Notes under the pieces: model-generated
The model's input: only the letters and a program-made list of their open reading frames with translations
The model's database searches: none
What the model was told of the DNA's origin: nothing
Part shown: positions 26,110-34,129 of the stretch, in pieces
Position numbering within the stretch: position 1 is the first letter of the stretch
Layout of the letters: every line of letters begins with the position of its first letter
From: Chryseobacterium culicis
GTDB taxonomy: Bacteria; Bacteroidota; Bacteroidia; Flavobacteriales; Weeksellaceae
NCBI RefSeq assembly: GCF_900108365.1
Contig: NZ_FNWQ01000002.1
Coordinates: 1,054,001 to 1,118,000, forward strand
Direction of reading: 5' to 3'
Length of the DNA: 64,000 nucleotides
Program-made: the position numbers and the translations under genes

Positions 26110-26568
26110 TTACACGGAATCCAGGCTCACCCCTTCTGCCAGGCTTTTTACCAGCATCAGCCCTTTGGTAAAACCTGTATTCATATGGTCCTGCCACTGT
26201 TTTTCTACCTGAACCTCGGTATGAAGTTTTGTTTTTCCGTCAAAATCGATCAGAAAATATTTTTCAAAACTGCCGTTCCACTCCATCACTTCTTTGCTCC
26301 GGGTATCTTCATTGCCGTCTTTATCTACAGTACCCAGATGTTTGAACACAATCTGATGTGGCTCGTCCAGGCTGTCTATCGTTGAAACCATTCCTTCCCC
26401 TTCAGCATTCAGAAAATAGGTTTTCCCGCCAACTTTCCAATCAGATTTCATTACAGATCCTGCTCCGAAATACTTTGTCCATTCGCTGTAGGTTTCTGGA
26501 CTCCAGAGGATGTTCCATACTTTTTGTAGTGGAGCATCAATTACTGTTTCGTATGATAAGGTTTCCAT
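26110..26568 (-). CDS. SRPBCC (START/AHSA1-like) domain protein
   Basis: A 152-residue helix-grip protein. METLSYETVIDAPLQKVWNILWSPETYSEW is the family's first strand and helix, and the C-terminal helix ends in MLVKSLAEGVSLDSV. Such proteins bind hydrophobic ligands or act as Hsp90-activator-like scaffolds; no ligand is evident. The frame extends 8 codons upstream, but METLSY aligns with the neighbouring paralog start MEKLSY at 27070, so the ATG at 26568 is chosen. It is clearly paralogous to the next gene. Confidence 0.82.
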   Translation of the reverse strand: METLSYETVIDAPLQKVWNILWSPETYSEWTKYFGAGSVMKSDWKVGGKTYFLNAEGEGMVSTIDSLDEPHQIVFKHLGTVDKDGNEDTRSKEVMEWNGSFEKYFLIDFDGKTKLHTEVQVEKQWQDHMNTGFTKGLMLVKSLAEGVSLDSV

Positions 26569-26641
26569 TTTTTTATTTTTTAAGGGGGTCACTTTGAGAA
26601 CTGAAATATTCTTATCTTTTTTATTAATCAGACTGAATTAT

Positions 26642-27070
26642 TTACAGCTGATTTTCGGAAAGATGCTTCACAATTGACATGGCTTTTGGAAATTTCTCCT
26701 CAAAGAATTGTTTGAATTCTGCAGGGGTCTGAACTTCCGTTCTAAGCAAAGTACCTTCTTCATTTTCTTCAAGAAAATAGGATTCTGTAGCTTCTCCCCA
26801 ATCCTGAGGAACTTCAACACCTTCATAAATTTCTCCAAGATGCAGAAATTTTATTTCCTCATTGGGAATTACTTTTTCAACTCTGCTGTACATGCCGTTA
26901 TTTTTAGGATCAAGAAACTTGACAACATTATTTTCTTCAAGAGTTCCTTCATAAAAAGAGCCCTCTGTAAAAGCTGTTGTCCACTGCCTGTAAGTAATAT
27001 CTGACCAAAGTACACTCCATACTTTTTCCGGTTCGGCATTGATCTCTATTTCGTACGATAATTTTTCCAT
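26642..27070 (-). CDS. SRPBCC domain protein, paralog of the preceding gene
   Basis: A 142-residue helix-grip protein beginning MEKLSYEIEINAEPEKVWSVLWSDITYRQW. It matches the 26110-26568 protein along its length (same WNIL/WSVL helix and C-terminal MSIVKHL helix), so the two arose by tandem duplication. Ligand unknown. The spacing of 73 bp suggests co-transcription. Confidence 0.82.
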   Translation of the reverse strand: MEKLSYEIEINAEPEKVWSVLWSDITYRQWTTAFTEGSFYEGTLEENNVVKFLDPKNNGMYSRVEKVIPNEEIKFLHLGEIYEGVEVPQDWGEATESYFLEENEEGTLLRTEVQTPAEFKQFFEEKFPKAMSIVKHLSENQL

Positions 27071-27177
27071 ATTTTATATAAGTATTAAGTGATTGTGATT
27101 GGGCTGTAAGGTTTGACAGTAGGAGAATAAGAGCGGTTAAGAGAATTATTGCCTGTACAAAATTTCATCTTCCTCTT

Positions 27178-28011
27178 CTACCCTCCAACAAAGTCACCTC
27201 CGTTAATGTGAATAATTTCTCCTGTGATATAGCTTGCGTCTTTGGAAGCAAGAAAAACATAGGCTGGAGCTACTTCCGATGGCTGCCCCGCACGCTTCAG
27301 CGGTGTATCTTTTCCAAACTTGGAGAGATCATCAAAAGCTTCTTTTACAAGAGGAGTCCAGATAGGGCCGGGTGCAATTCCGTTGACCAGAATTTTTTTT
27401 TCTGCAAGATTATCAGCCAGCGAACGTATAAAAGACAATACGGCACCTTTTGTTGCAGCATAATCAATCAGATGGTCACTTCCCCGATACGCTGTGACAG
27501 AAGTTGTACAGATAATCCTTCCTCCTTTGTCAATGAGTGGAAGAAAATTTCTGGTGAATGAAATCATGGAAATAATATTGGTATCAAATGTTTCCAGGAT
27601 CTGTTCATCAGAGATTTTTTCCAGACTGCTTTTGGAGGTATGAATTCCTGCGTTATTGACAAGAATATCAATCTTTTTCCATGTTGCTTTAATCTTGTCT
27701 GCACATTTTGTTCTGAAAGCTTTCCGGGTAAGGTCTCCTTTAATCAGAAGGCATTTCTGCCCTTCTTTCTCAACAAGTTTTTTAGTCTCTTTGGCATCAT
27801 CGTCACTTTCTTTATAAATAATGGCGACATCTGCTCCTTCTCTTGCAAAATGGACGGCTACAGCCTGGCCTATTCCGCTATCTCCTCCGGAAATAACTGC
27901 TTTTTTACCTTCAAGTTTACGGCTTCCGCGATAATCATTCCGGATAATTTCCGGAAATAACCCTTCTTTAGGAACTTTTGATTTAGAATCTGATTTGTTC
28001 TGTGTTTTCAT
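27178..28011 (-). CDS. SDR family oxidoreductase (general-stress type)
   Basis: A 277-residue short-chain dehydrogenase with a polar N-terminal extension before the Rossmann core, as in stress-induced SDRs such as the Bacillus GSP39/YhxC group. SGGDSGIG is the nucleotide-binding loop, NNAGIH is conserved, Ser in TTSVTAYRG and Tyr/Lys in DYAATKGA complete the active site, and GPIWTPL follows. The motif set is intact, in contrast to the SDR at 1859. The substrate is not predictable. A TTG two codons upstream exists, but the ATG at 28011 is preferred. Confidence 0.88.
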   Translation of the reverse strand: MKTQNKSDSKSKVPKEGLFPEIIRNDYRGSRKLEGKKAVISGGDSGIGQAVAVHFAREGADVAIIYKESDDDAKETKKLVEKEGQKCLLIKGDLTRKAFRTKCADKIKATWKKIDILVNNAGIHTSKSSLEKISDEQILETFDTNIISMISFTRNFLPLIDKGGRIICTTSVTAYRGSDHLIDYAATKGAVLSFIRSLADNLAEKKILVNGIAPGPIWTPLVKEAFDDLSKFGKDTPLKRAGQPSEVAPAYVFLASKDASYITGEIIHINGGDFVGG

Positions 28012-28061
28012 AGGCAAATCTTTTTTATCAAAAGTATATCAAACAATACGCCGAAAATATT

Positions 28062-28928
28062 TTAAGAATGATAAGCGTCTTCCAAATCCTGTATTATAAT
28101 TTTCTGCATTTTCATCATTGCCTGTACAACCTTGTAAGCTTTTTCCTGGTCAGAATCATTCATTAACTGGATCAGTCTTTTAGGCACAATCTGCCAGCTC
28201 ATTCCATACTTATCTTTCAGCCAGCCGCACATACTTTCTCTTCCGCCATCTGCGGTGAAAGTATTCCAGTAGTGATCCGTCTGCTGCTGATCATCGGTCA
28301 TCACCACCAATGATATTCCTTCGTTGAAATCAAACTGATGATCATAAGAATTATCCATACAGAACAAACTATAATTATCAATGACAAAGTGAGCGTGCTG
28401 AATATTTTCTGCCGGTTCCGGAATGTCGTGACCTTCACTTCCTGCTCCGTAAGTCAGTATATTTCCTATATTTGAGTTAGGAAAAGTCCTGGTATAAAGT
28501 TCCATTGCTTCTTTCGCCTTCCCATTATTCTGATGGATAAACATCAGCGTAGGAATTATTTTTTGCTCACTTGCTTTTTCTCCTAAGAAAAGCTGCCAGG
28601 TTACCCCATATTTGTCCTGAATCCATCCGTATTTCGGGCTCCATGAGTAAGATCCCAGCTCCATTAAAGCTATTCCGCCATCCAATAACTGATCCCAGTA
28701 TTTTTGAACTTCTTGTTCCGTTTCGCAGATTACCATGAAAGAGATAGAAGCATTTTTCCTGAATTGAGGACCTCCATTCAGAAGCATCAGTTTCTGCCCA
28801 AATAAGTCAATATTCATCACAACAGGAGTATCTGCTGTAATTTCGCCTCCAAAAACTTTACAGTAGAATTCTGCAGCCTGTTTGGCATCTCCGTCATACC
28901 AGAGACAAGGGAAAATATCGTTATTCAT
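28062..28928 (-). CDS. Tandem-domain VOC/PhnB-like protein
   Basis: A 288-residue protein with two PhnB/3-demethylubiquinone-methyltransferase-like VOC modules (residues about 3-125 and 138-265). Each starts with a CLWYDGDAKQAAEFYCKVF-like or MFIHQNNGKAKEAMELYTRTF-like segment and ends KYG-(V/M)-(T/S)-WQ. This duplication within one chain is a known layout of the family. Neither a metal site nor a substrate can be read confidently. It belongs to the same-strand group of small domain proteins. Confidence 0.82.
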   Translation of the reverse strand: MNNDIFPCLWYDGDAKQAAEFYCKVFGGEITADTPVVMNIDLFGQKLMLLNGGPQFRKNASISFMVICETEQEVQKYWDQLLDGGIALMELGSYSWSPKYGWIQDKYGVTWQLFLGEKASEQKIIPTLMFIHQNNGKAKEAMELYTRTFPNSNIGNILTYGAGSEGHDIPEPAENIQHAHFVIDNYSLFCMDNSYDHQFDFNEGISLVVMTDDQQQTDHYWNTFTADGGRESMCGWLKDKYGMSWQIVPKRLIQLMNDSDQEKAYKVVQAMMKMQKIIIQDLEDAYHS

Positions 28929-29069
28929 AATTTTACGTTTAATTAAGGTAATGTATTTATATTATTAATTTGCTATACAGAAGGGAAAAAAGAATCCTGT
29001 GTCTTTGCAGGTAAACGATCTTCTTACGCTTTGCTACAATGACACTGCAAATTCCCAGCTGTATACTTA

Positions 29070-29309
29070 TTATGCTTCTTTAAAGCAGACCTGATTTTCT
29101 TTCATGTAATTCTTCAGTTTCATCATTGTGTTTTTACCAAAACCATGAAGCTGCATGATTTCTTTTTCGGAATAATCTGATAATTTTTCCAAAGAATTTA
29201 TTTTTTCTTTCTCCAAGGCTCTTCTTGCGGGTATGGCAATCACTCCATGAAGGAATTGCTCTGCACAGTCATAATTAAAAGCATAAATAGAGCTTAAACT
29301 CTTTGACAT
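29070..29309 (-). CDS. Helix-hairpin-helix protein resembling the RNA polymerase alpha C-terminal domain
   Basis: A 79-residue protein (85 if an ATG at 29327 is used). FLHGVIAIPARRALEKEKINSLEKLSDYSEKEIMQLHGFGKNTMMKLK, seen across residues 20-70, reads like the helix-hairpin-helix fold of the alpha CTD (parsed here only as an overall pattern). Such free-standing CTD-like proteins may bind DNA or protein. It lies among VOC and SRPBCC genes; a DNA-binding role there is unexplained. Confidence 0.7.
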   Translation of the reverse strand: MSKSLSSIYAFNYDCAEQFLHGVIAIPARRALEKEKINSLEKLSDYSEKEIMQLHGFGKNTMMKLKNYMKENQVCFKEA

Positions 29310-29344
29310 GATAACTAAATTGATCATGGCTAAAAAAAATATTG

Positions 29345-29758
29345 TTAATGATTCTCAACATACTTATGAAAATTGTTCAGAATAGCATACCAGCCATCCC
29401 GCTGCATTTCCACAGAATTTTGTTTTTCCGGATCGAAAATTTCAATGACTTTGGTTGTATTATCATCTATTTTATCGAAAATAATTTTTACTTTCCGTCC
29501 GTCATCCATGTGATATTTAATAATCTCATGAGGAATAATTTCGTCATACACCCCTTCAAAATCGAATCCGAAGCTTTTATCTTTCGCTTCCATTCTGTGT
29601 TTGAATCTTCCTCCTACAGTAAGGTTATTTTCAGAACTAGGACACTGCCAGGTTTCGTGGGCGAAATTCCATTTCGTGATGTGTTTTGGCTCATTGAAGT
29701 AATCCCAAACCTTTTCCACCGGTGCTAAAATTGTAATATCTATTGTAATTGGATCCAT
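29345..29758 (-). CDS. SRPBCC (AHSA1-like) domain protein
   Basis: A 137-residue helix-grip protein: TIDITILAPVEKVWDYFNEP near the start, FDFEGVYDEIIPHEIIKYHM in the middle strands, and an end with MQRDGWYAILNNFHKYVE forming the long C-terminal helix. It is the third SRPBCC gene within 4 kb and belongs to a more distant subgroup than the pair at 26110 and 26642. Often annotated as an activator of Hsp90 ATPase homolog. Ligand unknown. Confidence 0.85.
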   Translation of the reverse strand: MDPITIDITILAPVEKVWDYFNEPKHITKWNFAHETWQCPSSENNLTVGGRFKHRMEAKDKSFGFDFEGVYDEIIPHEIIKYHMDDGRKVKIIFDKIDDNTTKVIEIFDPEKQNSVEMQRDGWYAILNNFHKYVENH

Positions 29759-29835
29759 AGTTCTGATTTTTAAAGGTTAAATAAAGAGCTGCCCAAAAAT
29801 GAGCATCTCTCTATTATCATTAGTTAAATATAAGA

Positions 29836-30267
29836 TTATTTTGCATATTCATCATTATAGTTCACCATCCAATGAACACCATATTTGTCCTGAAAGCACC
29901 CAAAATAGTCTCCCCAGAACTGGTCTTCAATAGGCATTTCTACGTTTCCGCCATCAGAAAGCGCTTTAAAAATTCTGTCTGCTTCACTTCTGGAATCCGG
30001 AAAAACAGACACATAATTGTTATTTCCTACAGTAAGAGTCTGCCCAAATCCCGGTACAATATCCGATGCCATCAAAAGGTCATTCCCGATAGGCAGTGCA
30101 ATATGCATAACTCTGTTTTTTTCCTCTTCCGACAGATTTTCTGTGCCGGGAGCATTTCCCATTTTGTGAATCCCTCCAACGAACTCACCTCCGAAAACAG
30201 TTTTGTAAAAATTGAACGCTTCTTCAGCTGTTCCGTCAAAATTTAGGTATGGATTTAATTTAGCCAT
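29836..30267 (-). CDS. Single-domain VOC/PhnB-like protein
   Basis: A 143-residue PhnB-type VOC protein beginning MAKLNPYLNFDGTAEEAFNF, with FGGEFVGGIHKMG and an end DYFGCFQDKYGVHWMVNY that matches the family. The in-frame codons upstream to 30321 are not family-like, so the ATG at 30267 is used. The E. coli PhnB relative has no demonstrated role in phosphonate use. It resembles one half of the tandem-domain gene at 28062. Confidence 0.87.
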   Translation of the reverse strand: MAKLNPYLNFDGTAEEAFNFYKTVFGGEFVGGIHKMGNAPGTENLSEEEKNRVMHIALPIGNDLLMASDIVPGFGQTLTVGNNNYVSVFPDSRSEADRIFKALSDGGNVEMPIEDQFWGDYFGCFQDKYGVHWMVNYNDEYAK

Positions 30268-30355
30268 GATTTTTAATTTTAAAGTTATAATTATAAGATG
30301 TAGTTTCTCCTGTTGAGCCATTAAGGATTAATTAATTTAATATGAATGAAATCGC

Positions 30356-31132
30356 TTAACGGATTAAAAATTTTTCAACTTCTTTTACGGTAAAGTCTAT
30401 TAGGCCTGTATCCGTATTTCCGTCAAAATCGGGCATCATATAAGTGCCGTGAGCAGCGGGAAGAATCAGTAAGCGTGCATCTTTTACCAATCGCCACATT
30501 GCTGCAGTATGCTCTGGCTTGATAACGTCCTGATCTCCGCTGATAAACAGTGTGGGAGATGTAAGAGAAATCAGGACCTCATCATCCCAGTCTTCAAACG
30601 TCTGCATTCTTCCGCAGTCTTTCTCAAAGAGGTTTTCCAGTTTTGAAAAATCCGGATTGAGGTTTAAAAAATTGATTTTGAAAGGTTCCGGCATGGATTC
30701 AAAAGTGGCTTCCTGCATTCCCTCAAAGAAACCATCCATCATACCGCTTCTTTTATAAAATGCTGAGGCAACAACCAGCCTTTCAACGATCCCGGGATGC
30801 CGCCTGCCAATCTGCATTACGGTACTTGCTCCGTTACTGAATCCCCAGAAAGAAGCTTTTTTAATGTTAAGCGCTGCGAGAAGTCCGGCCACATCATCTG
30901 CATCCTGTTCAAATGTTTCCGGGATATCACGGTGTTCGCTTCGCCCGTGATTTTGAAGGTCAATGCCTATAAGCTGAAATTTTCCTTCCAGCCTTGCGAT
31001 TACTTCTTTAAAGTCGAAAAGGAAAGAAGAACCGCCTCCATGAATCAGGACCACAGGTTTTCCTGATCCATAGATCTCATAATACAATTGGATTCCGTTG
31101 ACTTTTTTAAAGCCTGTTTCTGTAGGTGTCAT
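30356..31132 (-). CDS. Alpha/beta hydrolase
   Basis: A 258-residue cytoplasmic hydrolase. Oxyanion HGGG (31-34), nucleophile elbow GFSNG with Ser99, a candidate Asp in SGDQDVI and His in PAAHGTYM complete the triad. No signal peptide is seen. Its ATG lies 2 bp from the stop of the DinB-like gene at 31135, so the two are co-translated. The substrate is unknown; the fold serves esterases, peptidases and dehalogenases alike. Confidence 0.87.
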   Translation of the reverse strand: MTPTETGFKKVNGIQLYYEIYGSGKPVVLIHGGGSSFLFDFKEVIARLEGKFQLIGIDLQNHGRSEHRDIPETFEQDADDVAGLLAALNIKKASFWGFSNGASTVMQIGRRHPGIVERLVVASAFYKRSGMMDGFFEGMQEATFESMPEPFKINFLNLNPDFSKLENLFEKDCGRMQTFEDWDDEVLISLTSPTLFISGDQDVIKPEHTAAMWRLVKDARLLILPAAHGTYMMPDFDGNTDTGLIDFTVKEVEKFLIR

Positions 31133-31134
31133 TA

Positions 31135-31659
31135 TTAATATTTAAGATTTTCGTCGACATCATATTTCATTCCCGGATAGTCCAGAATTCTGCGCATCAG
31201 ACCTATCTGCCCGCTTAAATAGTCTTCACGGCCTATACACATTCCTACGAAATTGAGTTTTGTTTCTTTAATGAAGGGAATGTTCATTCCTATTTCAAAA
31301 ATCTCGTCCAGTTCCTCATCCGTTACTTCATAGAGCTTTTCATATACTTTAGCGGAAATGGCATGAAAATTTTCTTTCAGTTCAGCCAGCGTTGGATATT
31401 TGAAGCTTTCATCCAGTGCTTTTCCCTGAAAAAATAAATCGCTGTAAGGATCTTCTTCCCGAAGTCCAAGTACCCAGCCCAGGCCATAACGCATGTTGAC
31501 AAAATTTCCGGCCATCCAAACAATATGATTGGTTTTATTTTCAATTCTTTTTAAAGCGTCTTCTTCCGAAATGCCGTCCAGAACATTTATAAAGCTTTGG
31601 GAATGCATTCTGTAAGCCGGAATAACGAGCTCCATTTTTTTTGATTTTGGGGTGTTCAT
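31135..31659 (-). CDS. DinB-like four-helix protein without metal ligands
   Basis: A 174-residue protein of the DinB/YfiT-like four-helix bundle family, recognisable by alignment with its neighbour at 31844. IVWMAGNFVNMRYGLG matches MNWILGHLIYIRNPLL, and IGREDYLSGQIGLMRRIL matches SLHEIYHSGQLGYLRRIL. At all three positions where the neighbour has metal-binding His, this protein has Asn, Arg and Leu. It may have lost the metal site. A second ATG at 31635 is an alternative start. Confidence 0.78.
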   Translation of the reverse strand: MNTPKSKKMELVIPAYRMHSQSFINVLDGISEEDALKRIENKTNHIVWMAGNFVNMRYGLGWVLGLREEDPYSDLFFQGKALDESFKYPTLAELKENFHAISAKVYEKLYEVTDEELDEIFEIGMNIPFIKETKLNFVGMCIGREDYLSGQIGLMRRILDYPGMKYDVDENLKY

Positions 31660-31743
31660 TTTTAATTAGAGATTAGAGGTTAGCTGTTGGAAAAACGCAA
31701 AGGCGCTGAGAATTTACAAACTATGCGTTTCTAAGGCGCGAGG

Positions 31744-31762
31744 ATTTTATCTTCGATAAAAT
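31744..31762. repeat. Palindromic intergenic repeat ATTTTATC-TTC-GATAAAAT
   Basis: An 8-bp perfect palindrome with a 3-nt loop, preceded by CTAAGGCGCGAGG and an AAAACGCAAAGGCGC-type segment (31690-31706). Same element as at 17762, 60657 and 62187. Confidence 0.6.
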
Positions 31763-31843
31763 TGTACTGTTCTAAAATAGGATCGAAAACTTTAATTGCT
31801 CATTTATCATCCTGGGCATAGCGACGAACTTAAAAATAACACG

Positions 31844-32305
31844 TTATTTTATGGCTCCCGGTTTTCCTAAGATTCTGCGGAGATATCCCAGCTGTCCGCT
31901 GTGGTAAATTTCATGAAGACTTAAGGTTGATATATCTTTAATCATTTCAGGTTCAAAACTTTCAAGCGTATTGAGCTTTGCTTCCAGCTTGTCCTGAGAT
32001 TGTTTGAGATAAGCTTTTAAATCTTCGAAGCTGATCAGCTTATCTTTGTGGCCCAGAGCAATTTCCCCTCTGTTGTAAAACGAAAATTTCTCACGATCCC
32101 AAACAGATTCTTCACCGAGAATATTCAGCAATGGATTTCTGATGTAGATCAGATGTCCAAGAATCCAGTTCATACAATTGGCTTCACCATTGGGAAAAAT
32201 CATAGATTCTTCATGGGTGATATCCTCAATATTGGCTGTAATCACGTAATAGGTACTGGCTACCTGATTTTTAATGATTTCTATATCGTTTGCGTGTGTT
32301 TTCAT
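31844..32305 (-). CDS. DinB family protein
   Basis: A 153-residue four-helix bundle with the metal-binding His set of DinB/YfiT-like proteins: His in MNWILGHLIYIRN and two in SLHEIYHSGQ. Family members include thiol-dependent transferases and proteins of unknown function. Its 5' flank is adjacent to two VOC genes. The intact His residues contrast with the tandem paralog at 31135. Confidence 0.83.
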   Translation of the reverse strand: MKTHANDIEIIKNQVASTYYVITANIEDITHEESMIFPNGEANCMNWILGHLIYIRNPLLNILGEESVWDREKFSFYNRGEIALGHKDKLISFEDLKAYLKQSQDKLEAKLNTLESFEPEMIKDISTLSLHEIYHSGQLGYLRRILGKPGAIK

Positions 32306-32329
32306 ATGATCTTTTGTAATGGTAATAGA

Positions 32330-32740
32330 TTATTCTGCAGGTATCTGTGAGGCATCTCCATGCATTACTTCCCACTGGTGTCCGTTGATATCCGCAAAAC
32401 TGTTCTGATACATCCATCCGTAATCGACAGGTTCTCCGTATTTTGAACCTCCGTTTTCAATGGCAGTTTTTACCAAATGATCTACTTCTTCGCGACTGTT
32501 TACTCCAATGGCAAGAAGCACCTGGGTGGTATCTCCTTTTGCAAAAGGTCTGTTGGTAAAGGTCTGGAAGAAATCTTCTTTAAGGAACATGGTATAGATA
32601 TGATCTTTTTTCATCACTACACATATGGCTTTATCATTCGAAAACTGTTCATTGATAGAAAAGCCAAGCTCTGTCCAGAATGCTCTGGTTTTTTGTACGT
32701 CTTTTACGGGTAAATTAACGTAGATATCGGTAATGTTCAT
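32330..32740 (-). CDS. VOC family (glyoxalase-like) protein
   Basis: A 136-residue VOC protein. NLPVKDVQKTRAFWTELGFS is the start of the first beta-alpha-beta module, and DYGWMYQNSFADINGHQWEV the C-terminal strand with a Glu ligand candidate. It is a close paralog of the next gene at 32775, with long identical stretches. Both resemble uncharacterised glyoxalase/bleomycin-resistance proteins. Confidence 0.87.
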   Translation of the reverse strand: MNITDIYVNLPVKDVQKTRAFWTELGFSINEQFSNDKAICVVMKKDHIYTMFLKEDFFQTFTNRPFAKGDTTQVLLAIGVNSREEVDHLVKTAIENGGSKYGEPVDYGWMYQNSFADINGHQWEVMHGDASQIPAE

Positions 32741-32774
32741 TTTGTAAATTTTGGTGTTGATTTTTTTAGATTAA

Positions 32775-33182
32775 CTATTCTTTCGGCATTTGGGACATGT
32801 CGGCAAAAGTAATGTTCCAGCCATGTCCGTCCGGATCCCAGAAAGAGTTCTGATACATCCATCCGTAATCTTCGGGTTCTTCATGCTGCCATGCTCCGTT
32901 TTCTACCGCTGTATTGACTACTTTATCTACTTCCTCACGGCTGTTTAAGCCTACTGCAACAATGACCTGGCTGGTATTTTCTTTGGCAACGGGCTTACTG
33001 GTGAAGGTCATAAAATAATCTTCCTGCAGAAACATCACATAGATGGTATCATTCAAAACAACACAGGCTGCTCTGTCATCGGAGAATTGCTCATTAATTG
33101 AAAAACCGATCTTCGTCCAGAATTCTTTTGTTTTCTGTACATCTTTTACCGGAAGGTTGACATAAATCTGATTGACTTTCAT
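32775..33182 (-). CDS. VOC family (glyoxalase-like) protein, tandem paralog
   Basis: A 135-residue VOC protein beginning MKVNQIYVNLPVKDVQKTK. Nearly the same sequence motifs as the 32330 protein (FWTKIGFSINEQFSDDRA, PEDYGWMYQNSF) show a tandem duplication. The last catalytic-strand Glu of the paralog (WEV) is Asn here (WNITF), so metal binding may differ. The frame begins further upstream at 33224, but the MKVNQ start aligns with the paralog's MNITDI. Confidence 0.86.
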   Translation of the reverse strand: MKVNQIYVNLPVKDVQKTKEFWTKIGFSINEQFSDDRAACVVLNDTIYVMFLQEDYFMTFTSKPVAKENTSQVIVAVGLNSREEVDKVVNTAVENGAWQHEEPEDYGWMYQNSFWDPDGHGWNITFADMSQMPKE

Positions 33183-33259
33183 TTTTTGTAATTTTAGTGT
33201 TAAACTGTATTCCAAAATTACCAAGGTGTGATGAAAATCAACTTGTCATAGGGCAAGAT

Positions 33260-33850
33260 TTAATTTTTCTTAGGATGGGAAACGATTTCTTTACGAATGC
33301 GGCTCAGGGAAGTATCTGTAACGCCCAGATAGGAAGCAATTTGCTTGAGCGGTGCAAATTGTATGACCTTAGATTTCTGTTCCAGCAGATTAAGATACCT
33401 TCTCGTTGCTGAAAGAGTAAACATTTCTACAGATCTTTGCTTGTAGGCAAAAAGCTCCTGGGACATCCATGATCTACCCCATTCCCTGAGATTAGGGATT
33501 TTATGAAAAAGTTCCTGAAACGTATCATAATCCAGTCTCCAGCATTCGCAGTCTGTAATACATACAATGTTTTCCTGAGAGGGTACTCTCTGAAACAGGG
33601 ACAACACCTCGATAATGACTTCATTTTCTGTAAAAAAGTGAGTGGTTACTTCATTTCCATTAAAATCATTAACGTAGGAACGTGCCAATCCGCTTTCAAG
33701 AATATAATATTCATTGGCTGTTTTTCCTTCTTCCAGAATGAAATCTCCTTTCTGGAAAGATGTTTTATCGTGAGCTTTAAATATTTCCTCAAGTTCTTCA
33801 TGGAGGAAAAAGGGAAAATCATAGCAGGTTTCTAAAGCTTTGTTCGTCAT
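33260..33850 (-). CDS. Crp/Fnr family transcriptional regulator
   Basis: A 196-residue regulator with a cNMP-binding-type barrel (FILEEGKTANEYYILESG) and a C-terminal helix-turn-helix LKQIASYLGVTDTSLSRIRKEI. It is oriented like, and lies just upstream of, the long cluster of small domain proteins, so it is a candidate controller of them. It is similar in architecture to the regulator at 385. No iron-sulfur cysteine cluster is present at the N-terminus. Confidence 0.9.
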   Translation of the reverse strand: MTNKALETCYDFPFFLHEELEEIFKAHDKTSFQKGDFILEEGKTANEYYILESGLARSYVNDFNGNEVTTHFFTENEVIIEVLSLFQRVPSQENIVCITDCECWRLDYDTFQELFHKIPNLREWGRSWMSQELFAYKQRSVEMFTLSATRRYLNLLEQKSKVIQFAPLKQIASYLGVTDTSLSRIRKEIVSHPKKN

Positions 33851-34021
33851 TTGGTCAATTTTTTTAAGTCTTTAAAAGTAAAATTTTTAATTGAATTAAA
33901 AGCAAAAAATATTAAACAAAGAATATTATCCGTTTACACGAAATCGCCTACCATACTGAAATAAAGGGTATTTATAGATTCTATATTTCTTAAACAGTTA
34001 TTTAAGACATATTATTTCTGA

Positions 34022-34129
34022 TCTCTTAAGAATTCTACGGATTTTCGTTACTCCCGCAAAGGAAGGGAACGGCTGTTTGCCGATGCCAGTTATCGTAAGC
34101 TTTTAAAAGAGACGGGAAGCTTAAAATAG
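34022..34129 (+). pseudogene. Possible gene remnant (35 codons, no start)
   Basis: An open frame after a TGA at 34019 reads KNSTDFRYSRKGRERLFADA and onward to a stop at 34129. The composition (Arg, Lys, Tyr, Glu in balanced, codon-like use) looks protein-coding, unlike the AT-rich spacer upstream, but there is no start codon. It may be the tail of a lost gene; it overlaps the end of the DUF763 gene on the other strand by a few bases. Confidence 0.25.
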
